In this document: positions 35,008 through 42,370 of the stretch, in pieces
Layout of the letters: the number at the start of each line of letters is the position of its first letter
How positions within the stretch are numbered: position 1 is the first letter of the stretch
Assembly: GCA_964553795.1 (NCBI GenBank)
Contig: CAZKMR010000006.1
Coordinates: 35,166 to 99,165 of the forward strand
Reading direction: 5' to 3'
Length of the DNA: 64,000 bases
From: JADLHS01 sp964553795
Lineage (GTDB): Bacteria; Verrucomicrobiota; Verrucomicrobiia; Limisphaerales; JADLHS01
The notes under the pieces: model-generated
Told to the model about the DNA's origin: nothing
Seen by the model: the letters and a program-made list of their open reading frames with translations, nothing else
Database searches by the model: none
Made by a program: the position numbers and the translations under genes

Positions 35008-35179
35008 TGCCGCGAATCTCCAATTTCCAGATTGGAACGGCATGAAACCGCATGAGATTCACATGTCTTTCGCGGAAGCTGTGCGCTGGAACGAAGAAAT
35101 GCTGGCCCAATTCCCACCCAAGAAATTAGCCCCAGAACTGGAAGCTCAGCAGCGCTGCCGCGCGGAGTTCGTGCTGTAA
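34964..35179 (+). CDS. Small hypothetical protein
   Basis: A frame of 71 residues from the ATG at 34964, or 45 from the ATG at 35042 (KPHEIHMSFAEAVRWNEEML then AQFPPKKLAPELEAQQRC). The C-terminal part has coherent, charged, helix-prone sequence and ends at 35179. It overlaps the end of the nucleotidyltransferase gene by 44 bases if the first start is used. Family not recognised. Either an accessory to the nucleotidyltransferase or an independent small gene; the start is undecided. Confidence 0.45.
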   Translation: MNSSSENATHFALNDAANLQFPDWNGMKPHEIHMSFAEAVRWNEEMLAQFPPKKLAPELEAQQRCRAEFVL

Positions 35180-35312
35180 TTAGGTGAAGCAAGCCAGTGG
35201 CGTAGCGGAATGAAAGTCAGGAGAATTCTCTTCCTCCGGCACGCATGTGCCCGCTTAGCCGGTGTTTTTCTCTAGAAACTCGCTGACCCTTTATTGACAA
35301 TTCTTCACAGGC

Positions 35313-35564
35313 ATGAAGCTCAAGGTCAACCGCATCGCAATTGCTCTGCTCCTACTCGTGTTGCCACTCTTGGCATGGCGGATGTACCTGTCGCACACCA
35401 TCAGCAAGGAGTTAGGAAAAATACGTGCTGCTGGCCTGCCTACGAATGGTGAAGGACTGAATCGCTGGTATGCCGCCGGGCCGGACGATCAGAACGCTGC
35501 ACTTGCCCTCGGCAGCGCGTTCGCCAATCTAATCACGATCAACACATCCACCGTCGAGCGATGA
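35313..35564 (+). CDS. Small membrane-anchored protein, probably a truncated remnant
   Basis: 83 residues. An N-terminal transmembrane helix (about 7-24, IAIALLLLVLPLLAWRMYL) is followed by IRAAGLPTNGEGLNRWYA and AGPDDQNAALALGSAF. From memory, this motif order recurs near the N-terminus of much longer planctomycete and verrucomicrobial membrane proteins, so this ORF looks like the first fifth of such a protein cut short. Its stop overlaps the folC start codon by 4 bases (ATGA), so it may survive because it couples translation to folC. Function unknown. Confidence 0.5.
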   Translation: MKLKVNRIAIALLLLVLPLLAWRMYLSHTISKELGKIRAAGLPTNGEGLNRWYAAGPDDQNAALALGSAFANLITINTSTVER

Positions 35565-36844
35565 CCTACGCTGAAGCCATTCAGTTTTTGTTTGGACTGC
35601 AAATGTTCGGGGCGCGGCCCGGCTTGGAGCGGACGCAACAGTTGGCGGAACGATTCGGCAATCCGCACGAACAATTGCGCTTCATTCACGTCGCCGGAAC
35701 AAATGGCAAAGGTTCGACGTGCGCGATGCTGGAATGCATCTACCGCGCGGCCGGGCTGCGAGTGGGTTTGTTTACATCGCCACATCTCATTTCCTTCCGG
35801 GAGCGGATCCAGATTAATCGGAGGCTAATTCCCAAGGCGGACGTGGCGCGACTGGTCGCTGAGTTGCGCGGCGAACTGGGCGGTATTCCCCTCGGGGAAC
35901 ATCCGACCATGTTCGAAGTCGTGACAGTGATGGCGTTACGCTATTTCTTCGAGCAACAATGCGATCTGGTCATCTGGGAAACGGGGCTGGGCGGGCGATT
36001 GGATGCGACCAACATTGTAATGCCACTGGCCAGTGTCATTACCAACATCGCGCTCGATCATCAGCAATGGCTCGGGCCCACGGTGGCGGCGATCGCGGCG
36101 GAGAAAGCCGGAATCATCAAGGCCGGAGTCCCGGTCATCACCTGTCCTCAAGTGCCGGAGATCATGCGGGTATTGGAAACCAAGGCGGCGCTGAAAGAAG
36201 CGCCGTTTCGGATTGCGGCGGCGGAGGTGGTTGCGGGCGGAGAAACCGCGATTGGTTTATCGGGAGCACATCAGCGCCAGAACGCCGCGCTGGCCGTGGC
36301 AACGGTTCGGGCGTTGCGAACTCAAGTGGCCGTGGATGAAGCGGCGATTCAAACCGGCCTGCAAACCGTAAATTGGCCGGGTCGCCTCCAACTCCTCGAT
36401 CGCCCGCAAGGCCGGAGAATTCTGTTGGATGGCGCACACAATGAATCCGGCTTGGCTGCGTTGGTTGCCGCCGTGCGGGAACGCTTTCCCGATACGCCGG
36501 CCACGTTGGTCCTGGGCATGTTAGGCGACAAACAGTGGCGGGAAATGACCGCGCAAGTCGCTTCGGTTGCGAACCGCGTGCTGGCGGTGCCGGTCGCCAC
36601 CGTGCGCACGGTGCCGCCGGTGGAGTTGGCGGCGGCTTGTCGCGCGGCGGGAGTCAACGATGTCCTGGTCTGCGGCTCATTGACCGAGGCGCTGGATAAG
36701 GCGGAGCACGATACGCTTGTGATCATTACCGGGTCGCTCTATCTCGTCGGCGAAGCGCTTGAATTGCTTGGCTTCGGCCCCGAAGAAACAGAAGCCGAAC
36801 GTGAACTCAACGAATGGCAACCGCACCGGCCGTCCGGTCGCTGA
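35561..36844 (+). CDS. folC: Bifunctional dihydrofolate synthase / folylpolyglutamate synthase
   Basis: Mur-ligase-fold enzyme adding glutamate to dihydropteroate and to folates. Motifs are FIHVAGTNGKGSTCAMLE (P-loop), VGLFTSPHLISFRERIQIN, WETGLGGRLDATNI, SVITNIALDHQQWLG, KAGIIKAGVPVI, and RILLDGAHNESGLAALV in the C-terminal domain. Length is 427 residues, standard. It starts 4 bases inside the stop of the small membrane ORF. The last 20 residues are Glu/Arg-rich and less conserved. Confidence 0.94.
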   Translation: MTYAEAIQFLFGLQMFGARPGLERTQQLAERFGNPHEQLRFIHVAGTNGKGSTCAMLECIYRAAGLRVGLFTSPHLISFRERIQINRRLIPKADVARLVAELRGELGGIPLGEHPTMFEVVTVMALRYFFEQQCDLVIWETGLGGRLDATNIVMPLASVITNIALDHQQWLGPTVAAIAAEKAGIIKAGVPVITCPQVPEIMRVLETKAALKEAPFRIAAAEVVAGGETAIGLSGAHQRQNAALAVATVRALRTQVAVDEAAIQTGLQTVNWPGRLQLLDRPQGRRILLDGAHNESGLAALVAAVRERFPDTPATLVLGMLGDKQWREMTAQVASVANRVLAVPVATVRTVPPVELAAACRAAGVNDVLVCGSLTEALDKAEHDTLVIITGSLYLVGEALELLGFGPEETEAERELNEWQPHRPSGR

Positions 36845-37370
36845 AGTTCGCGCCAGTGACGACTGCGGTCTTCCGCTTAGGTTCGGCTCTCGCTCAGTTC
36901 GAGTGACGTCCGCCGCATGGCTCATTTCTGGACAGGTGGAGTGTTTTCATGACGTTTGAGAAGCGCGTCCGAGTGGGGCACAGCCGTTTCCGTCGTGGTA
37001 TTACACCTGCTTTTTGCCATGCGAGTATGACGATGTTTTGTATTGGGTTCGCTTTGTTGGCCGCCGGGATCTTCACAGAAATGATTGCCTCCTCCTCCGC
37101 GCCCTTTGGCTACCAGGATGAAACCGGGTTCCATTTTGGGCACGAGAATGCGGCGCCAACGGCTTTCGAGCTGGAGAATTCGCGCTAAGAGCGCCCGTTG
37201 ATTTTCGTCGTCCTGCGCGGACGACAATTTGGCCCGACCCCCCGATTCGTTCGCGGTGTCGGAACACCATAAAGGAACGAGTCCCCGGTCAGTTTTTTCG
37301 CCCCCGCGCCTGGGTTTCAGTGCGGGGCGTGTTTTCTGACCGGGGACTTCGTTTCTGCGAGCGAGTAAAA
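36845..37370. other. 526-base stretch without a confident gene
   Basis: Between folC and the minus-strand gene at 37371. A 79-codon plus-strand ORF (36949-37188) contains a hydrophobic stretch (FCIGFALLAAGIF) and a 101-codon minus-strand ORF (36922-37227) opposes it. Neither has a convincing start, family or composition. The last 90 bases hold the inverted repeat described separately. Confidence 0.5.
37280..37348. repeat. Long inverted repeat, possible terminator region
   Basis: agtccccggtcag (37280-37292) and ctgaccggggact (37336-37348) are perfect 13-base complements. Nested inside are cgcccc and ggggcg pairs with T-runs on the plus strand. It lies 23 bases beyond the stop of the minus-strand gene at 37371, so it may end that transcript. 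Confidence 0.7.
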
Positions 37371-37832
37371 CTAGAATCCCAGCTTCGCCATCTCCCGCTC
37401 AAGCGCCATCTGGAATTGTTGAATATCACCCGGCGCCGGCTTGTAACCTTGCTGTTTGGGAATCAAGCCGAGTCGCCCCGTCTGGTCCAAATACCACTCC
37501 GCTGTCATGCCGTCGCTGAAGGTGACCCCACCGCTGACCAGTGCGCCGGGCCGGGCAATTTGATCCACGCTCACGGTGACTTGCCCCGCCGCGGGAGCGG
37601 GTTCAGCCGGGGCAGTGGGGGCCGCGGCTGGCGGAGCGGGATCGCTTGCGGCCGGTTTGGGTGGTTCGGGATCTTGAATGCGCAGCTTGAGATCATCCAC
37701 CAGGAAGCGCACTTCCATGTAAGTGAGGCGCAAGCCTAATTCGGACGCGAGCCGGTTCTGCACTTCGGAAAGTTTCGCGCCTTTGGCAATCCAGTCCGTG
37801 ACCGTTTTCTTTTGTTCCTCGTTCAAATTCAT
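37371..37832 (-). CDS. Hypothetical protein, helix-turn-helix-like N-terminus and Pro/Ala linker
   Basis: A 153-residue protein without a signal peptide. Residues 1-55 (NEEQKKTVTDWIAKGAKLSE, VQNRLASELGLRLTYMEVRF) are helical and resemble a small DNA-binding or coiled domain. Residues 56-85 are a Pro/Ala linker, and residues 86-153 form a compact beta/alpha domain (VTVSVDQIARPGALVSGGVTF, YLDQTGRLGLIPKQQGY). I do not recognise the family. It is the last gene of a minus-strand run starting with the DEAD-box helicase. Confidence 0.65.
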   Translation of the reverse strand: MNLNEEQKKTVTDWIAKGAKLSEVQNRLASELGLRLTYMEVRFLVDDLKLRIQDPEPPKPAASDPAPPAAAPTAPAEPAPAAGQVTVSVDQIARPGALVSGGVTFSDGMTAEWYLDQTGRLGLIPKQQGYKPAPGDIQQFQMALEREMAKLGF

Positions 37833-37906
37833 AGCTGACCGTGGGCCTATTCTGCGGGATTCCCCGGGGATGAAAATGATTTTTTCGCCACGAACACGAA
37901 CGCGGT

Positions 37907-39151
37907 TCAGGCGAACTGCGGATCGGAAACGTCCGGTGGCGGCGCGAATTGAGGCGTGCCGGCGGCGGCTTCCGGGTACTCGAAGATTTTCCCTTCGTAG
38001 TTGCGAATCACCACGCGATCCCCGTTGCGACTGAGCACATAGTCGGGGCTGATCGGCACTTTGCCGCCGCCACCCGGGGCGTCAATGACATACGTCGGCA
38101 CTGCATAGCCGGTGGTGTGGCCGCGCAATTGTTCCATGATTTCCAAACCGCGCCGCACGCTTGTGCGCAGATGCGCCGAACCGGCAATCAGATCGCATTG
38201 GTAGAGATAATACGGCTTCACCCGGCACATCAGCAGTTTTTGCAACTGCGCCAGCATCGTTGTCGCGTCGTCATTCACGTGCTTGAGCAACACTGATTGG
38301 TTGCCTAACGGGATGCCGGCGTCCGCCAAACGGCCTAATGCCGCGCGCACTTCGGTGGTCAATTCGCGCGGGTGATTCGAATGGATGCTGAGAAACAGCG
38401 GATGAAACTGTTTCAGCATGGCGCACAATTCCGGCGTGATGCGTTGGGGCAAAAAGATGGGGATACGCGTGCCGATGCGCAGAAATTCCACATGTGGAAT
38501 CGCGCGCAACCGACTGAGCAGGTACTCGAGTTTTTCGTCGCTGAACAACAAGGGATCGCCACCGCTCAACAGCACGTCGCGAATTTCCGGATGCGCTTCG
38601 ATGTAGGCGATTTGTTTGTCGAATTCGGGATGGAAATCATAACCGGTGGCGTTGCTGACCAGCCGCGAACGCGTGCAATAGCGGCAATACGCGGCGCAAC
38701 GGTCCGTGACCAGAAACAGCACGCGATCGGGATAGCGATGCACCAAGCCGGGCACGGGCGAATGCGAATCCTCCCCGCACGGATCGGTCATTTCCCACGC
38801 CGCAGTGTGGGTTTCTTCGACGCGGGGAATCATCTGCCGGCGAATCGGACAATTCTCGTCCGCCGGATCAATCAAATTGAAAAAGTATGGCGTGATCGCG
38901 AGCGCGAGTTTGTGGTTGGCGAGTTTTGTCCCCGCGAACTCTTCCGGCGTCAACGTTGGCATGAGCCGTTGCAACTGCTCCAGGCTGGTGATGCGATGTT
39001 TCAGTTGCCATTTCCAGTCGTTCCAATCCGCCTCGGACACTTCAGACCAGAACCCGCGTCCCGCCGAATGGAAGGCTTTGAGAGTATTCAGCCGGTTCGA
39101 GTCAACCGGCTTCTGTGGCGGCGCAGCTTGGGAATCGTTATCGCTGTACAT
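37907..39151 (-). CDS. kamA: KamA family radical SAM lysine 2,3-aminomutase
   Basis: A 414-residue radical SAM, PLP-dependent enzyme expected to interconvert L-lysine and L-beta-lysine. The iron-sulfur cluster motif CxxxCxxC is CAAYCRYC after LVTDRC. Other signatures are SGGDPLLFSDEKLEYLLSRL, RIGTRIPIFLPQRIT, LFLSIHSNHPRELT, LGNQSVLLKHVND, KPYYLYQCDLIAGSAHLRT and the PLP-binding region DAPGGGGKVPISPDY. It is longer than the EF-P-modifying EpmB (about 340), so the aminomutase class is more likely; whether beta-lysine serves as an osmolyte or for another use is unknown. The ATG at 39151 (MYSDNDSQ) is the chosen start, with an earlier in-frame start at 39166. Confidence 0.88.
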   Translation of the reverse strand: MYSDNDSQAAPPQKPVDSNRLNTLKAFHSAGRGFWSEVSEADWNDWKWQLKHRITSLEQLQRLMPTLTPEEFAGTKLANHKLALAITPYFFNLIDPADENCPIRRQMIPRVEETHTAAWEMTDPCGEDSHSPVPGLVHRYPDRVLFLVTDRCAAYCRYCTRSRLVSNATGYDFHPEFDKQIAYIEAHPEIRDVLLSGGDPLLFSDEKLEYLLSRLRAIPHVEFLRIGTRIPIFLPQRITPELCAMLKQFHPLFLSIHSNHPRELTTEVRAALGRLADAGIPLGNQSVLLKHVNDDATTMLAQLQKLLMCRVKPYYLYQCDLIAGSAHLRTSVRRGLEIMEQLRGHTTGYAVPTYVIDAPGGGGKVPISPDYVLSRNGDRVVIRNYEGKIFEYPEAAAGTPQFAPPPDVSDPQFA

Positions 39152-39222
39152 TGTTTGCAGGGGCACTATAGGTTCAGGTCATTTCGTGTCAAGCGAGCCC
39201 CCGGAATCGACGCCCGGCGCTA

Positions 39223-40578
39223 TTACTTGGCGTCAAGCGGTATGGGCGAGGCCGGGGGCGCGGATTTTTCCAGCTCCCGTGCCAGCAGCGCCGTGCGTTG
39301 GGCATCCAATTCGTCCAGTTTGCCAACCGCTTCCCGGACCACGAGGCGAATGCTCGGCGGCAACTTGTGCGCGCCGCCAAAGGTGGCCGTTGAAAGCTGG
39401 CGCTGCTTCATGAATTCCGTCAACACCGCTTGATATTCGCTGATGAGACCGATGAACGGCGGAGCGACGCGGGCGCGGGCCAGCTCCAGTTCGCGCACTT
39501 TGTCGGGCAGAAAAGCCATCTGCCGCACGGTATCCCATTCGGCCAGCACGGCCTGAAGTTTCACCGTGGCGCGGGCGGGCAATTCGTCACTGCGCGTGCG
39601 CACGGCGACGGAGGCGCTCAAAATTTGGTCCAATTGTTCGGCCGTTTCCGGCACGGTCCAAAGTTGTTTGTGATCGCGCCCGACGAAGAACGCCGCTTGC
39701 AACGTCCACCACTTGGCGAATTCGAGTTGACTGGCGAATTGCCCTTCGTAGGCGTGCAAGAAAGCGGTCTGCCAATTGTAGAAACGGGCGAGCGACGCCA
39801 CAAAGCGCAGCAACGAATCCGGGCCGTGGTCGCGTTGCAGGAGTTCCGCAACGAGCAAATGCGCGCTGGCCTGAAACACTTCTGTTTGTTCGGGTGAGTA
39901 TTGAGCCGGCGTTGGCCAACTCAATTCTTCGAGCGTTGCCGCTGGATGATTCCGCAGAATCTGGCGCGCGGCGGCGAGCGGATCCGGATCGCGCTTCTCC
40001 ACGCCCACCGGCGTGAGGGTGATCGTCCGAATGTTCAGCGCCGGGGGCGGGAGAATGAGTTCGACTTCGCGCGTGCTCAGCAGCCGTTGCGTGAGTCCTT
40101 CACTCAACCACAGCGGAATTTCCGCGCTGCGCTCGCCCGCAGTGCGATTGGCGATTTCCAGCAAGACGACCTGCACCAGCGTGCGGATGAATTGCTCGCG
40201 CTTCAATCGCTCCGGTAGTTCGATGCGGTAGTTCCAGCGATGCGCCAACCGTTCCAAATTGATTTGCGGCACGGCAGTCCCGTTGCCGCCCGGGCGCAGA
40301 TTGACATAGATTTTCCCCTGCCAATCGCGCCCCGCGTGCAATTCCTCGTAAAGCGCCTGCTTGATGCGTTCGCACGAAACCACCAGCAGTTGCGGCGTCA
40401 ACTCCAACAGGGTCGCGTTGCCACTGCGGTTGATCGAAGGAATTTCGCCGGGACGGCGGTCAAAAATGACGAACTGCCCGGAGACGCTTTGCCCCGCGAC
40501 CGGAATCGTCACGTCGGTCTGCGCCCACAATGCGCTCCCCGTGACGAGGAGCAAGGCAATGCAGAGCAGGTTTTTCAT
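39223..40578 (-). CDS. Exported protein of unknown function
   Basis: A 451-residue protein with a signal peptide (MKNLLCIALLLVTGSALWAQ). Residues 60-330 are mainly alpha-helical with EIPLWLSEGLTQRLLSTREVE, which resembles the substrate-cleft helix of basic secretory or peptidase-MA proteases. However, the HExxH of such enzymes is not present where it should be (LVQVVLLEIANRTAG), so it is probably inactive or unrelated. The C-terminal 110 residues form a helical bundle. It begins 16 bases after the FmdB gene on the same strand and lies upstream of kamA, so it is probably in one operon. No function can be assigned. Confidence 0.7.
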   Translation of the reverse strand: MKNLLCIALLLVTGSALWAQTDVTIPVAGQSVSGQFVIFDRRPGEIPSINRSGNATLLELTPQLLVVSCERIKQALYEELHAGRDWQGKIYVNLRPGGNGTAVPQINLERLAHRWNYRIELPERLKREQFIRTLVQVVLLEIANRTAGERSAEIPLWLSEGLTQRLLSTREVELILPPPALNIRTITLTPVGVEKRDPDPLAAARQILRNHPAATLEELSWPTPAQYSPEQTEVFQASAHLLVAELLQRDHGPDSLLRFVASLARFYNWQTAFLHAYEGQFASQLEFAKWWTLQAAFFVGRDHKQLWTVPETAEQLDQILSASVAVRTRSDELPARATVKLQAVLAEWDTVRQMAFLPDKVRELELARARVAPPFIGLISEYQAVLTEFMKQRQLSTATFGGAHKLPPSIRLVVREAVGKLDELDAQRTALLARELEKSAPPASPIPLDAK

Positions 40579-40594
40579 GGGCGTCCGGCCCGGG

Positions 40595-40912
40595 TCAGTC
40601 TTTGGCCGAAGATTTTGCGGGTTTGGACTCGGACTTGGCGGCGGGTTTGGAATCTGTGGCGGGTTTCGCTGCTTCGGAATCTTTCTTGGCAGCTTGCTTG
40701 TAGCCTTCGCTGCGATAGTCCGTGATGTAAAAACCGCTGCCCTTGAAAATTAAACCCGCGCCCGCGCCGATCTGGCGACTCACACGGCCACCGCATTTTT
40801 TCTTCGCGCGGCCCACGGGCAATTCGCATTTCGTCAGCGGCTTGTCTTTCATGGATTGCACCGCTTCAAATTCCTGTCCGCATTTACTGCACACGTATTG
40901 GTAAGTAGGCAT
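40595..40912 (-). CDS. FmdB-family zinc ribbon protein
   Basis: A 105-residue protein. The N-terminal zinc ribbon starts PTYQYVCSKCGQEFEAVQSM, with a second Cys pair (CELPVGRAKKKCGG) completing the four ligands, then the family motif GLIFKGSGFYITDYRS. The last 35 residues are a Lys/Ala/Ser-rich disordered tail (AAKPATDSKPAAKSESKPAK). Such proteins are frequent regulators or adaptors of unknown target. Located between the helicase and an exported protein, all on the minus strand. Confidence 0.9.
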   Translation of the reverse strand: MPTYQYVCSKCGQEFEAVQSMKDKPLTKCELPVGRAKKKCGGRVSRQIGAGAGLIFKGSGFYITDYRSEGYKQAAKKDSEAAKPATDSKPAAKSESKPAKSSAKD

Positions 40913-40946
40913 AACCGATTACAACCAGGTTTTGACTGTTCTTAAT

Positions 40947-42188
40947 TTAGCGGCGCCGGCGCCGTCCGCCTGGCGCGAAATGATAACCGCCATGCACCCG
41001 CACGCCCACGGCTTTGCCGGGGAAACCTTGGGGTTGGCCCGGCTTGTCTGCCTCGAACAACGCGGTGTAGCGGTAATCGAAATTTTCCAATTTCACTCGT
41101 TCGATTTTCTTCGCGATAAAACGTTCAATCGAGGCCACGTGTTGCGCGTCCTCCGCGACCATCAGCGTAAACGCATCGCCGCTGGCTTCGGCGCGGCCAG
41201 TGCGGCCGATACGGTGGATGTAATCTTCGGGATGCTGCGGCACGTCGTAATTGATGACGTGGCTGACGTCGGCGATGTCCAGGCCGCGCGCGGCGATGTC
41301 TGTGGCGACGAGTACTTCAAATTTGCCGTCGCGAAAACCCGCCAGTGCCTGCTCGCGTTCGCGTTGAGTCCGATTGGAGTGCAGCACGGCGACCGCGTGA
41401 TTATCGCGTTTCAGCGTGCTGGCAATGCGGTCCGCGCCATGTTTCGTGCGGCAGAAAACGATGACGGACTCGTAATGCACCCGATCCAACAGCGCGAGCA
41501 GCAGGTCAGTTTTCTGCGCGTCGGCGACCGGATAAATCACGTGCTTCACCGTTTCGGCGGGTGAGCGGCGCGCGCCGATTTCAATCGTTTCCGGATTGTG
41601 CATCGCCCACGTGATGAGCGTTTCGATGGCGGGCGGAATGGTGGCGGAAAACAGGAGCGTCTGGCGTTTGCGCGGGCAGCGATCAATGATGCGGCGCACG
41701 TCCGGGAGGAATCCCATGTCCAACATGCGATCCGCTTCATCCAGCACGAGGTGTTGAACGCTGTCTAACTTGCAGTTGCCTTGTTCAATGTGATCGAGCA
41801 GGCGCCCGGGGGTGGCGACGAGAATGTCCACGCCAGTTTTGAGCGCATCATTTTGTTTGCCGTAACCGACGCCGCCGAAGATCACGGCGACTTTGAGATT
41901 GGTGAAGCGCGCAAAATCGCGAATCGCGGTTTCCACCTGAGCCGCCAATTCGCGAGTAGGTTCAAGGATCAACAGGCGCGTGCGCGGCTGCGAACTTTCC
42001 AGCTTGGACAAAATGGGCAACGCAAATGCCGCCGTCTTGCCCGTGCCCGTCTGCGCGCTGCCGATGACGTCGCGCCCTTCCATGATGAGCGGGATGGCGC
42101 GTAATTGAATCGGCGTTGGGTCCACATAACCCATCGCCTTCACGCCCTCAACGAGCGCGGGGGACAGGCCTAATTTACTAAACGGCAT
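40947..42188 (-). CDS. DEAD-box ATP-dependent RNA helicase (RhlE-like)
   Basis: A 413-residue RNA helicase for RNA or ribosome remodelling. Motifs in order: FSKLGLSPALVEGVKAMGY and the Q motif DPTPIQ, Walker A SAQTGTGKT, Ia EPTRELA, TPGRLLDH, DEAD in VLDEADRMLDMGF, SAT, VIFCRTKHGADRIA, ATDIAARGLDI, and VI HRIGRTGR. The C-terminal tail is short, Gly/Arg-rich and ends in RRRRR. The ATG at 42188 begins the conserved domain; the longer frame to 42389 is not convincing. It is divergent from the ABC exporter. Confidence 0.93.
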   Translation of the reverse strand: MPFSKLGLSPALVEGVKAMGYVDPTPIQLRAIPLIMEGRDVIGSAQTGTGKTAAFALPILSKLESSQPRTRLLILEPTRELAAQVETAIRDFARFTNLKVAVIFGGVGYGKQNDALKTGVDILVATPGRLLDHIEQGNCKLDSVQHLVLDEADRMLDMGFLPDVRRIIDRCPRKRQTLLFSATIPPAIETLITWAMHNPETIEIGARRSPAETVKHVIYPVADAQKTDLLLALLDRVHYESVIVFCRTKHGADRIASTLKRDNHAVAVLHSNRTQREREQALAGFRDGKFEVLVATDIAARGLDIADVSHVINYDVPQHPEDYIHRIGRTGRAEASGDAFTLMVAEDAQHVASIERFIAKKIERVKLENFDYRYTALFEADKPGQPQGFPGKAVGVRVHGGYHFAPGGRRRRR

Positions 42189-42370
42189 GGAAGGATATTG
42201 CAAAACCGCCGGGAAAATGTCGAAGCGGAAGTTGGAGTAACAACCACGACCCCTGCGCCTGGTTGGCGATTCGCTGGCAGCGGCATTTGAGGCTGAAATT
42301 GAAAAAGGTTCTTCCCGCGTTTCCGGCGCTTGATTAACGTTTGCAGTCGTCGCGCGAAACGCGGCGCTTG

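Noticed and set aside
35236..35273. ccggc...gccgg followed by Ts upstream of the small membrane ORF
   Set aside because: The stem is only 5 bp with a long loop; too weak to call a terminator.
36949..37188. 79-codon ORF with a hydrophobic segment after folC
   Set aside because: Opposed by an equally long minus-strand frame, no ribosome-binding site, no known family; left as unassigned.
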